DNA of 64,000 nucleotides from Verrucomicrobiaceae bacterium. Its GTDB lineage: Bacteria > Verrucomicrobiota > Verrucomicrobiia > Verrucomicrobiales > Akkermansiaceae. Below the pieces are notes generated by a model. The model did not search any database, had not been told where the DNA came from, and saw only the letters and a list, made by a program, of their open reading frames with translations. This document shows, piece by piece, positions 27,750 through 34,497 of this stretch. The number at the start of each line of letters is the position of its first letter. The stretch's first letter is position 1. The stretch covers positions 1-64,000 of the forward strand of contig JAIXOR010000004.1 in assembly GCA_027486655.1 (NCBI GenBank). Direction: 5' to 3'. The position numbers and the translations under genes are program-made.

Positions 27750-28301
27750 TCATTTTCTGACGATCTCCAGAACCCGCTTCTTAATCGCATTGAAGTTGCT
27801 CTTCGGATCGACAATCCCGAGATTGGCATTTCCATCCTCGACCTTCTCTCCGATTGCAGCGGAGATCAACTCACCTTCAAAATATGCCAGCTCGAAATCG
27901 AGTATTCGAACGAGCTTGGGTTCGTTGGCCTTCGTCCATACGCGGAAACTGAGGGGTCTCACAATCCCTTCCTTCTTATCGGCCCTCTCCCGATCTCCCA
28001 TGTTGTAGTGGACATCGATCTTGTAGTCGTCGGTCGCGATTGAACCGAGCAACATCCACGCAAGATCATCTTTGGATTCCTTGAACTTTTTGAGAGCAAC
28101 ACTCGAATAGTCAATTGCTTCCTGCTCCTTGCCCGAAGCGAACAGAGCCTGACACTTCCTGTAATGAAGCATGGGATCGTCTGAATTTTCCTTTAGATCC
28201 GCCTCGATCTTGGTGAGATCTTCCTGTGGCTTGTCATTTGCGATGACTGGATTCCCGTGAATCACGCACAGAAGAATGAGGACTCTGATGATTGGTGTCA
28301 T
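27750..28301 (-). CDS. Cassette gene: exported TPR-like protein
   Basis: The protein has 183 residues. The signal peptide is MTPIIRVLILLCVIHGNPVI followed by AND. The segment 'DPMLHYRKCQALFASGKEQE' followed by 'AIDYSSVALKKFKESKDD' looks like one to two TPR helix pairs. The C-terminal half 'KANEPKLVRILDFELAYFEG' is mixed alpha/beta and unassigned. The start codon is four nucleotides past the R' box of attC D, so there is almost no leader. The gene is followed within five bases by attC E. It is a hypothetical exported protein with no assignable function. Confidence 0.72.
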   Translation of the reverse strand: MTPIIRVLILLCVIHGNPVIANDKPQEDLTKIEADLKENSDDPMLHYRKCQALFASGKEQEAIDYSSVALKKFKESKDDLAWMLLGSIATDDYKIDVHYNMGDRERADKKEGIVRPLSFRVWTKANEPKLVRILDFELAYFEGELISAAIGEKVEDGNANLGIVDPKSNFNAIKKRVLEIVRK

Positions 28302-28305
28302 TTCT

Positions 28306-28393
28306 GACTAACGAATAGGTCATCCACGGCGGGAATGGAAGCCTGAATTCAAAAAGGACGTTGCCCGCCGTTGGATTTGCCGTCTTGTTCGGC
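28306..28393 (-). repeat. attC site D
   Basis: Minus strand: R'' is GCCGAAC (28387-28393) and R' is GTTAGTC (28306-28312). The inner arms ATCCAACGGCGGG and CCCGCCGTGGAT are fully complementary except for one extra A on the L'' side, which is the textbook attC asymmetry. R'' and L'' overlap the last codons of the upstream cassette gene. Confidence 0.83.
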
Positions 28394-28987
28394 TTTGTGA
28401 TTCGTTGTGTGAGAGACGAGCGATACCACGCTCGGCACCGCAGCGAGGCAGGCGACCACCAAAAGCAAAAGGGCTTGGCGACCAATCGATGGAATCAGAG
28501 CCAAAAACGGAAGGAGCATAAGGAATACCGAAATGGCAATCCATACTATTTCCGTCGAACGATTGGGATCAGGCGACGGCGAGCGCAAGACGTTGCTGGC
28601 ACGACAGATAGCCTTCGAGCCGTTGCCTGCATCCGTTTTGTTCGCCCCTTGGTGGTTCGTCCAATGTTGAAAGAGTTCACGCCAAGGCTGAAGCCACGAT
28701 CTATCCTCGTCATCTTCATCAATGTTCCAGCCACGGGCATGAAACCAATAGAACAAGCTCAGTCGCTCCTCTCGCATCTTCATCCGTTGCGCTTCAGAAA
28801 GTGAGGCATCGAACGCCTCTGAGTTCGCAAGTCGGTGGTATCGTTCTGTCTGAGCCTGCTTGTCGGAGAGTGGCGTCGTTGCACGGTAGACCCTATGAAT
28901 CAGGGATGGGCCAGCCAATGCGATCAGCAGAAGGATCGCTCCCACCCAGAGACATCGGACCACCGTGGATTTAGGGATCAGCTTCAT
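28349..28987 (-). CDS. Cassette gene: two-region membrane protein, unknown function
   Basis: The protein has 212 residues from ATG 28987 (MKLIPKSTVVRCLWVGAILL). A TTG-initiated extension begins inside attC C and is unlikely. The N-terminal transmembrane helix is 'CLWVGAILLLIALAGPSLI'. A soluble, charged, Trp-rich middle follows ('FYWFHARGWNIDEDDEDRSW'). A C-terminal pair of hydrophobic segments is 'WIAISVFLMLLPFLALIP' and 'QALLLLVVACLAAVPSVVSL'. The final 15 or so residues are encoded by attC D sequence. No known domain was recognised. Confidence 0.68.
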   Translation of the reverse strand: MKLIPKSTVVRCLWVGAILLLIALAGPSLIHRVYRATTPLSDKQAQTERYHRLANSEAFDASLSEAQRMKMREERLSLFYWFHARGWNIDEDDEDRSWLQPWRELFQHWTNHQGANKTDAGNGSKAICRASNVLRSPSPDPNRSTEIVWIAISVFLMLLPFLALIPSIGRQALLLLVVACLAAVPSVVSLVSHTTNHKAEQDGKSNGGQRPF

Positions 28988-29008
28988 CGAGTGCTGCGGC
29001 GGGGTTTT

Positions 29009-29102
29009 GCGAATCGTCAAAGGTGTGGCACGGCGGAGAATGGATGTCCAGAGCGAAGCGAACGAGGGACACTAGGGGCTGCTCTGGCGCGGCTTGTTCT
29101 CC
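29009..29102 (-). repeat. attC site C
   Basis: Minus strand: R'' is GGAGAAC (29096-29102); the R' position reads GATTCGC (29009-29015), a degenerate box. L' is CGCCGTGCCACAC as in site A. The centre TGTCC-CTCGTTCGCTTCGCTCT-GGACA shows a compensated base-pair change relative to CGTCC/GGACG in site A, which supports a selected hairpin. Confidence 0.78.
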
Positions 29103-29111
29103 CTCCTGTGT

Positions 29112-29651
29112 TTATCGGGTGAGGTGGCTGAGATAGGGATCTAGGGCGAGGAAGCTTGAGGCGGCCTCCTTAAGCTCCTTAGCGGCGTGGTCCCAGAACA
29201 CAACTTGAACTGTGAATCCCTCGCTTACTAAGTCCTCTACAACGGGAACAAAATCCTTGTCTCCAGCAACGAGAGTCATCTCATCATTCGCCTTGTCGAT
29301 TATCGTGTAAGCCTCTTTGGTCATTCGATGGCCTATGGCCATGTCAACCTTCTTCTCCTTGTTGGCTGCGTTCCGCTCGTAAGTCTGCACATTAAACCCC
29401 TTACTTTCGACCATCTTCCAGAAAGAGTCGCTCGGTGGTGGCGAACCCCATAAGCGTGCTCCCCCGATCTCCTTCTTGTCGGTGCCGCACAAGAACGCGT
29501 GCAGCTTCCCGTAGTCGATATCCCAAGTGTGATCTAGGATCCGATGATTCATCGCATCATAGATGTTTGGAGCCATGCTATTAGCGACTGCTGCGACTCT
29601 TCGGCCTTCGATGAAAAGGTTGGAGTTATCAACGTATGTGTATGTTTTCAT
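29112..29651 (-). CDS. Cassette gene: LabA-like NYN-domain protein (putative RNase)
   Basis: The protein has 179 residues and belongs to the PIN-like NYN fold, whose members are metal-dependent RNases. Acidic residues at the expected places are visible: 'YVDNSNLFIEGRR' at the N-terminus (first catalytic Asp with Asn), 'KKVDMAIGHRMTKEAY' in the middle, and 'MTLVAGDKDFVPVVEDLVSE', the LabA/DUF88 hallmark 'SGDxDF' variant. The start at 29651 lies 14 nt past the R' box of attC B; an upstream in-frame start would fall inside that attC. It is followed by attC C within ten bases. The neighbouring cassette encodes a DUF2806 protein. RNA cleavage is inferred from the family. Confidence 0.85.
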   Translation of the reverse strand: MKTYTYVDNSNLFIEGRRVAAVANSMAPNIYDAMNHRILDHTWDIDYGKLHAFLCGTDKKEIGGARLWGSPPPSDSFWKMVESKGFNVQTYERNAANKEKKVDMAIGHRMTKEAYTIIDKANDEMTLVAGDKDFVPVVEDLVSEGFTVQVVFWDHAAKELKEAASSFLALDPYLSHLTR

Positions 29652-29665
29652 TTGGGAGCTTTTTG

Positions 29666-29793
29666 GGAGAACGTAAAGAGCACGCAACGTCACCAGCGAG
29701 GGCGAGCGTCGGGACGGGGGAAATGATTCATGTTACGGGTGATGTTGATGACAACGCGGCTGGTGGCGGTTGCTGTGTCTCGTCTTGCTGGGA
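29666..29793 (-). repeat. attC site B
   Basis: Minus strand: R'' is TCCCAGC (29787-29793) and R' is GTTCTCC (29666-29672). The arm GCAACCGCCACCAGC pairs with the reverse complement of the segment containing GCTGGTGACGTTGC, allowing bulges. The long central part contains the stop region of the DUF2806 gene. It is more diverged than sites A, C and D, but the R boxes fit the cassette-circle rule. Confidence 0.65.
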
Positions 29794-30801
29794 ATTTGGT
29801 ATTTCGTGTGCGTTGGAATAGCGTATCATTCCGTTTCCGATATCGCTGTAGTCTATTAAGCTTACCTTGAATCCTGACTTTTGAATCTTGCTCCCAACAG
29901 CAAGTAGATAGTCCTCATTTGGTATGAACTTACCTAGCTTAATGACTTGCCTTCCTAAGGTCGTGACAACGTACGCTCCCAAGTCGAGAGTTTTTGTTGC
30001 ATCATCATGCTCAAGTAGTAAACCGCGTCCGTGGCACAACAAAACCTTCATGAAGCGGTCTTTAGAGTTAGATTGCATAGTCAAGCTAAGACCGAGTGCC
30101 TCGACGCCCGAAAGAATACCGAGATCTTGAAGCTGAAGGATGATACTGAAAGTGACTCCACTTTTCTCTAAGATCGCGTCTTGATCACGAGCGATAAAAT
30201 CACCGAACACAAAAGGAGCGATTTTCTCAATCAGGCTTGCTTCATCCTTTGTGAGGTTCCTGACAAAGTCCATAAGCCGATAAGAATAGAGTCCTGGAGA
30301 CTTGAGTTCACCGGCAAGAATTCGTCCCCAAATCGCTTGTAGCTCTTCTGAGGAAACTGATCCGGCGTAATCTCTCCACCGATAGAGCCAATCGTCTTCA
30401 AGCTTCTTCTCCTGCGGAGGGGTGTCATCATTTCTTAATTCTTCTTCTGCGTGCAGGACTGCCTTAGCAACATTTATTTCCTTTCGCATCGAGTCCGCGA
30501 CTGCAGCATGGCTGGCTAGCTCCAAAAGAGGAACTCCTTCAACTTGGACAGGAGCGGATGACTCGGGACTGAAATCGGTCAGGGAAATCATGAACTTTGT
30601 ATTTTCAAGTCTACGCCTCCCTGATCGTATTTCCTCGGATTCACGTTCCGCCTGAGCAAGAGCCAGCATCTCGTATCGACGCAGATCAATATTCGCACGC
30701 CCTTCACGGCGGATTTGCCAAGGTCTCAGTAGCGAACCAATACCCTTTTCGGCAAGGCTTTCCCACAGCTTTAAAATCAGGTTTTCTCCAGGCCAGTTCA
30801 T
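29728..30801 (-). CDS. Cassette gene: DUF2806 family protein
   Basis: The protein has 357 residues with no signal peptide. The N-terminus 'NLILKLWESLAEKGIGSLLR' resembles a short amphipathic region, followed by a long charged helix ('RYEMLALAQAERESEEIRSG'). The family core is 'DDWLYRWRDYAGSVSSEELQ' followed by 'AIWGRILAGELKSPGLYSYR', the signature of DUF2806. The C-terminal half is mixed alpha/beta, and the Gln/Pro/Ser-rich tail is encoded within attC B. The start codon is 13 nt past the R' box of attC A. The molecular function of DUF2806 is not established; presence in mobile DNA next to an NYN cassette suggests an accessory role. Confidence 0.82.
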   Translation of the reverse strand: MNWPGENLILKLWESLAEKGIGSLLRPWQIRREGRANIDLRRYEMLALAQAERESEEIRSGRRRLENTKFMISLTDFSPESSAPVQVEGVPLLELASHAAVADSMRKEINVAKAVLHAEEELRNDDTPPQEKKLEDDWLYRWRDYAGSVSSEELQAIWGRILAGELKSPGLYSYRLMDFVRNLTKDEASLIEKIAPFVFGDFIARDQDAILEKSGVTFSIILQLQDLGILSGVEALGLSLTMQSNSKDRFMKVLLCHGRGLLLEHDDATKTLDLGAYVVTTLGRQVIKLGKFIPNEDYLLAVGSKIQKSGFKVSLIDYSDIGNGMIRYSNAHEIPNSQQDETQQPPPAALSSTSPVT

Positions 30802-30814
30802 ATTGTATTATTTT

Positions 30815-30910
30815 TCCCAACTTCAAAAGTGTGGCACGGCGTAGATTGATCGTCCAGAGCGAAGCGAACGAGGGACGTTACTCGCCGTTGCCACCACTGT
30901 CTTGTTAGGT
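30815..30910 (-). repeat. attC site A
   Basis: Minus strand: R'' is ACCTAAC (30904-30910), an exact RYYYAAC, and R' is GTTGGGA (30815-30821). The L'' arm AGTGGTGGCAACGGCG pairs with the L' arm CGCCGTGCCACACT, with one or two extra bases on the L'' side. A central hairpin CGTCC/GGACG encloses CTCGTTCGCTTCGCTCT. This is the clearest full-length site in the array. Confidence 0.85.
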
Positions 30911-30914
30911 CTCT

Positions 30915-31616
30915 TTATCTTCGGTTGGAGTGTGTAATCTCCTTGCCTGCGAGACTAACTTCAAATCCTTGGACCCGAAAGACTTCACCTCGGGCTACTT
31001 TTCGCCGATAAGTGACCTTAAGGTTGGTTCCGTGTGCTGGACCCTGGCATACTTCCCACTTAGTGACATCAGCGCCGAACAATTCGTTTGGTGGAGTGCG
31101 GTCATAGCCAAAAGCGTAAATGACACCTGGGTCGGTGACGGTGACTTCGTAGTTATTCTGTAGGCGCTGGGGAATGGATGTGAACTTCCATCCAGTTACA
31201 GAAGGTGCAATCCCTTCGATCACTCGCAGTGGATTGGAATCGTAGAGACGTGGCTGACCTGCTCTAAGGGTAATGATCTTGATTGAATCTTGTGTCGAAA
31301 TGGCGATTGACGCTCCGGGCGGGTTGTCGGACTCCGGGGATTGAGTGACAGGTGACGAAGGCAAACCACTTATCTGCTTCAACTCTTTGTCGACTTGAAG
31401 CGCAGCATCAAGATTGTTTGCCTTCATGAGACGCTCTTTGAGTGCGGTAAGTGCGGCTACGTATTTCTCATCGATAGGCTTTATCGCCGACTCCCTTGCA
31501 CGCGTCCACGATGCTCGAAGTGTGGTCAACTCGGCTGACTCAGCTACAGACTGGGCAGAAACTTGGAATACAGAAAAAATCAGAAGTCCAATGATGATCG
31601 GAAATTTGGTGTGCAT
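30915..31616 (-). CDS. Cassette gene: exported coiled-coil protein
   Basis: The protein has 233 residues. The signal peptide is MHTKFPIIIGLLIFSVFQVS followed by AQS. Residues about 27-80 form a heptad-rich coiled coil ('LTTLRASWTRARESAIKPID', then 'KYVAALTALKERLMKANNLD'), a lead-in common in exported planctomycete and verrucomicrobial proteins. A Pro/Ser linker and a C-terminal beta-rich domain follow ('EVTVTDPGVIYAFGYDRTPP'), which is unassigned. The start codon is 16 nt past a GTTAGAT box at 31633-31639, and the gene ends five bases from attC A, so it is the rightmost cassette. Its function is unknown. Confidence 0.72.
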   Translation of the reverse strand: MHTKFPIIIGLLIFSVFQVSAQSVAESAELTTLRASWTRARESAIKPIDEKYVAALTALKERLMKANNLDAALQVDKELKQISGLPSSPVTQSPESDNPPGASIAISTQDSIKIITLRAGQPRLYDSNPLRVIEGIAPSVTGWKFTSIPQRLQNNYEVTVTDPGVIYAFGYDRTPPNELFGADVTKWEVCQGPAHGTNLKVTYRRKVARGEVFRVQGFEVSLAGKEITHSNRR

Positions 31617-31632
31617 GATCTTTGTTGTCTTA

Positions 31633-31639
31633 ATCTAAC
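31633..31639 (-). other. R'-type core GTTAGAT: 5' boundary of the first cassette
   Basis: On the minus strand the box reads GTTAGAT, an exact GTTRRRY core. The flanking sequence to the right keeps a GTGCCAC piece like the L' arm of sites A and C, but no matching L'' or R'' could be found. It is therefore either a decayed attC or the remains of an attI. Its complement ATCTAAC matches the R'' of attC A at 6 of 7 positions. Confidence 0.5.
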
Positions 31640-31834
31640 AGAAATGATTCGTGGCACCTCGACTTGCGATATCCAAGGAGGACGACCAAAGAATAATCTC
31701 TGGAAGTGATTGAAACGCAAGGCGGAATTTGGTGGGAGGTACTGATATCAGAGGGGATGGGATGGGGAGGGGATGCCAGGGTGCTCTAGCGGATATCGCG
31801 GGTGGTGTGATTGAAATTCAGTGAGAAGGGGGTA

Positions 31835-32016
31835 GAAGTTTGCTAGTTTTCAGTGTTCAGTTTTCAGGAAGAGGAGGGGGTGCCCCGTCGTCGCTCAGCT
31901 ATGACGGGCAGGCTGAGTGAGAAGGGGGAGAAGTTTGCTAGTTTTCAGTGTTCAGTTTTCAGGAAGAGGAGGGGGAGAAGTTTGCTAGTTTTCAGTGTTC
32001 AGTTTTCAGGGAGAGG
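31835..32016. repeat. Three direct repeats of a 40-46 bp unit
   Basis: The unit starts gaagtttgctagttttcagt and continues gttcagttttcagg. It begins at 31835, 31930 and 31977; the first two copies also share the tail aagaggaggggg. A second element, starting cccgtcgtcgct and ending gggcaggctgag, lies between copies 1 and 2 (about 31884-31918) and again after copy 3 (about 32039-32073). So two repeat types are interleaved. Confidence 0.85.
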
Positions 32017-32099
32017 GAGCGAAAGACGTGAGATGTGTCCCGTCGTCGCTGTGCTTTGCCGGGCAGGCTGAGTGGGTCGTGGGAGAAATGAAGCCGCGG

Positions 32100-32757
32100 A
32101 GGCCCGAAGGTCGCAAGGGGACGCGGAAGGAGGGAGGGGGGAAGCGAAACGCGGAGGCGCGGAGGTCGCTGAGGTGGGCGCGGAGTGGGAGGGGGATTTT
32201 TGGATCTGCCGAGGAGCTGCGGGGCGTGGGGAGGATGCTTGGAAAACGAGGAGAGCCGGGAGGGGCCTTTGGGCTGGGGTCGGGCGCTTCGTTTGCGGTT
32301 CATCCGCGTGCCGTTTCATCGAAACAGCGCTACCTTTAGAATCGGTTAGACCTGTCGAAACGGTGATACCTTGCGGTGGTAGATCGGAACGCGCTGGAGG
32401 GGCGGCAGGCATGGTGGGGAGGGAACCGTGATGGGATTTTCCCCACACGATGGCTCCCAGTTTAGTGACCGCGCATTTCCGGGAAAGTCGAAAATGAGGG
32501 GAACGGCAGAATGCCGTTTTTTGTCGTTTTTGGTCCGCCTCGGGATGCTTGGCTCTCAGCTTTTAGTTTTCAGCTTTCGACTTTCGACTCTCAACCCGAG
32601 AAATACCGCAAAGACGCTAAGGTCGCAAAGGGACGCGGAGGACGGTTTTGGGTGGAAGCGAAACGCGGAGATGCGGAGGACGCAGAGCTTGGCGCGGAGG
32701 AGGGCAGGGTTCAGCTTTCAGTTTTCAGTTTTCAGCTTTCAGTTTTCAGCTTTCAGT
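32100..32757. repeat. Degenerate dispersed repeats (cgcaaag/cgcggag family and tcagttttcag runs)
   Basis: Two related patches, about 32100-32190 and 32595-32705, are built from variants of 'cgcaaagacgctaaggtcgc' and 'gaaacgcggaggcgcggagg'. From about 32710 to 32757 a run of 'ttcagctttcagttttcag' units follows; a shorter such run lies near 32555-32590. Such low-information repeats are frequent in verrucomicrobial intergenic DNA. No coding capacity is apparent. Confidence 0.7.
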
Positions 32758-32792
32758 AACAGGAAGTCAGCGGTGAAGGGTTGGTTTTGGGA

Positions 32793-34493
32793 TCAGCGCT
32801 TAGGGGTTCCTGCGGGTGAGTTGGCGAGTTTTCGGGCTTGGTTGATGGCGTGGCCGAGGCCTGGGCGGCCTTCGAAGCCTGTGGTTTTGTAGAGGGTGGC
32901 GCATTCCGGGTGTTGGCGTTCGAGGTTTTGCCATTGGGTCCAGAGGGCGTCGTATTGGGAGAGGGCTTTGAGGAGGTGTGCGGGGTCGATGGGGATACCG
33001 GCGCGGGCGTCGTTTGCGGTGAAGAGGATGAGCCAGGCTTGTTCGATGATGGCGTATTTGATGCGGCCGTAATCGGCGGAGGTTCGGACGAAGGCGGCGG
33101 TTTGGGGATTGGGGAAGTGGATGGTTTGGGCGATGCGGAGGATTTCGTTCCAGAGGGCGACGGCTTCGGCCTTTTCGGCGAGGGCTTTGGAGCGGAGGCC
33201 TTGTTTGTCGAAATCGGAGAGGTCCGGCGCTTCGAAGAAGTGGTCGCGAGCCCACCAGACATCGATTTTGGCGCCGAGGGTGGTGAGTTGTCCGCGCAGC
33301 ACGGCTTTGGCGGAGAGCAGGCAGAGTTGGCGGAAGGCGGCGGCGTCGGTTTCGGAGAGTTTGAGTTCCTCGCGGGCGAAGCGGAGGAGGATATCGGCTT
33401 CGGACAGGCGTGGGTCTGCGGTGAATCGGGCGATGGCGTAGGTATTGAGTTCGCACCAGAGTCCGTTGCGGATGGTGGGGCCTTCCCATCCGCCGCCGCG
33501 GGACCAGGTCCAGACGCCGGCGAAGAGCGGGTGGTGGATGATGTCGCGGAGGCCCCTGGCTTGTCCGGGTTTCATCATCCAGTGGTATTCCTCCCATCCA
33601 TCGATGACGCCTGCGCCGATGTAGTAGGGGTGAGCGCCCTTGCCGTAGGCTTCGCGTTGGGACTGGACCTCGACGATCTGGCGGTGGCGGCCGATCATGA
33701 GGGTGGGGTTGAAGGGGGTGAGCTGGTGGAAGTCGCCCTTCTGATGTTTGACGGAGAAGAGGAGGTGCGGGTGGGGATCGATGGCCTGGGTGACCTTGAG
33801 GTAGTAGTCGGGGTCTTCGTGGAAGCTTTTGGGTCCGAAGCTCCAGGTGCGGTAGAGGATGGATTTGCCGCGTTTGACGCAGACTTCCTCGCGGAGGATT
33901 TTGAGGATTTCGATGTGGCTGGCGGGGCCATCGATGATGGCGGTGCCGCCCTGGCGTTTGTCATCGGAGAAGTTTCCGCTGGCGACGTGGTGGGGTTGTT
34001 TGTGGAGATAGACTTCGCCGGTGCGGATGACGATGCCGTCGAGGTCGGGCACTTTATCGATGGTTTCCTGGAGAAGGAGGGCGAAGAGTTCGCGGGTTTT
34101 GGGTTTCTTGATATCGATGCGTCCGCGGTCGTCGCAGATTTCGCCGCGGTAGCGGGTGACGAGGGCTTTGGGGAAGACGAAGATATCGGTGGCGACGAAG
34201 GCGAGTTGGCCGCGGGCCTTGACGGAGGCGACTTTGCGGCGGACATCGGCGAGGGCCTGGTCCGCCCAGCGGCGTTCCTTGCTGTGGGCGGGCAGGAGGG
34301 ATGGGTCGAGCGCGTCGAAGGTCTGGATGCCGCAGACCGAGCCGCCGATTTCCGCGTTGAAACCCCAGCGGTCGTGGGGGGACTCGGCGGCGGAGTCGAT
34401 GATGAGCGGTCTGGGGGCCTCGGCCGGGGCGGCGCAAGCGGCGTGGGTGAGGCAGAGGGCGGCGAGGGTTCGGAGGACGGGGAGGAGGTTCAC
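32793..34493 (-). CDS. Secreted glycoside hydrolase-like protein (possible GH67-type alpha-glucuronidase relative)
   Basis: The protein has 566 residues. The signal peptide is MNLLPVLRTLAALCLTHAAC followed by AAPA. The middle part looks like a TIM barrel: 'QLAFVATDIFVFPKAL', 'LDGIVIRTGEVYLHK', 'ILYRTWSFGPKSFHED', then 'LLFSVKHQKGDFHQLTPFNP' and 'QIVEVQSQREAYGKG'. The last two echo the 'LKYS-DFQPREP' and 'LQVTQEY' strands of GH67 alpha-glucuronidases. 'GVWTWSRGGGWEGPTIRNGL' follows, then a helical C-terminus. It is the last gene of the carbohydrate run, 4 bp after GH106. Removal of glucuronic acid would fit the context, but the family is inferred and catalytic acids were not mapped. Confidence 0.6.
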   Translation of the reverse strand: MNLLPVLRTLAALCLTHAACAAPAEAPRPLIIDSAAESPHDRWGFNAEIGGSVCGIQTFDALDPSLLPAHSKERRWADQALADVRRKVASVKARGQLAFVATDIFVFPKALVTRYRGEICDDRGRIDIKKPKTRELFALLLQETIDKVPDLDGIVIRTGEVYLHKQPHHVASGNFSDDKRQGGTAIIDGPASHIEILKILREEVCVKRGKSILYRTWSFGPKSFHEDPDYYLKVTQAIDPHPHLLFSVKHQKGDFHQLTPFNPTLMIGRHRQIVEVQSQREAYGKGAHPYYIGAGVIDGWEEYHWMMKPGQARGLRDIIHHPLFAGVWTWSRGGGWEGPTIRNGLWCELNTYAIARFTADPRLSEADILLRFAREELKLSETDAAAFRQLCLLSAKAVLRGQLTTLGAKIDVWWARDHFFEAPDLSDFDKQGLRSKALAEKAEAVALWNEILRIAQTIHFPNPQTAAFVRTSADYGRIKYAIIEQAWLILFTANDARAGIPIDPAHLLKALSQYDALWTQWQNLERQHPECATLYKTTGFEGRPGLGHAINQARKLANSPAGTPKR

Positions 34494-34497
34494 GGGA

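Larger units (their letters stand above)
26583..31639 (-). mobile_element. Integron gene-cassette array without integrase (CALIN)
   Basis: Eight consecutive minus-strand genes are separated by seven attC-like sites (plus a possible eighth boundary), all in the same orientation. Each site has terminal R''/R' boxes resembling RYYYAAC and GTTRRRY, with an imperfectly palindromic L''/L' pair carrying an extra unpaired base. The block is visibly more AT-rich than the flanking genes. All start codons sit 1-27 nt after an R' box. The expected attI/intI end is the right side near 31639, but no tyrosine recombinase gene is present in the flanking 1.1 kb or elsewhere in the window. The left end abuts parC. 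Confidence 0.82.
31640..32792. other. Repeat-rich non-coding stretch (1.15 kb)
   Basis: I see no credible gene here. Open frames are low-complexity, change with the repeats and lack starts or domains. The region holds tandem and dispersed direct repeats (listed separately), runs of 'tcagttttcag' and two patches of degenerate 'cgcggag/cgcaaag' units. It separates the cassette array from the carbohydrate operon and sits where an integron integrase would be expected. No integrase remnant was recognised. Confidence 0.6.

Noticed and set aside
31835..32016. CRISPR array in the repeat-rich gap
   Set aside because: Only three copies with unequal spacing (95 and 47 bp), low-complexity sequence, and no cas genes.
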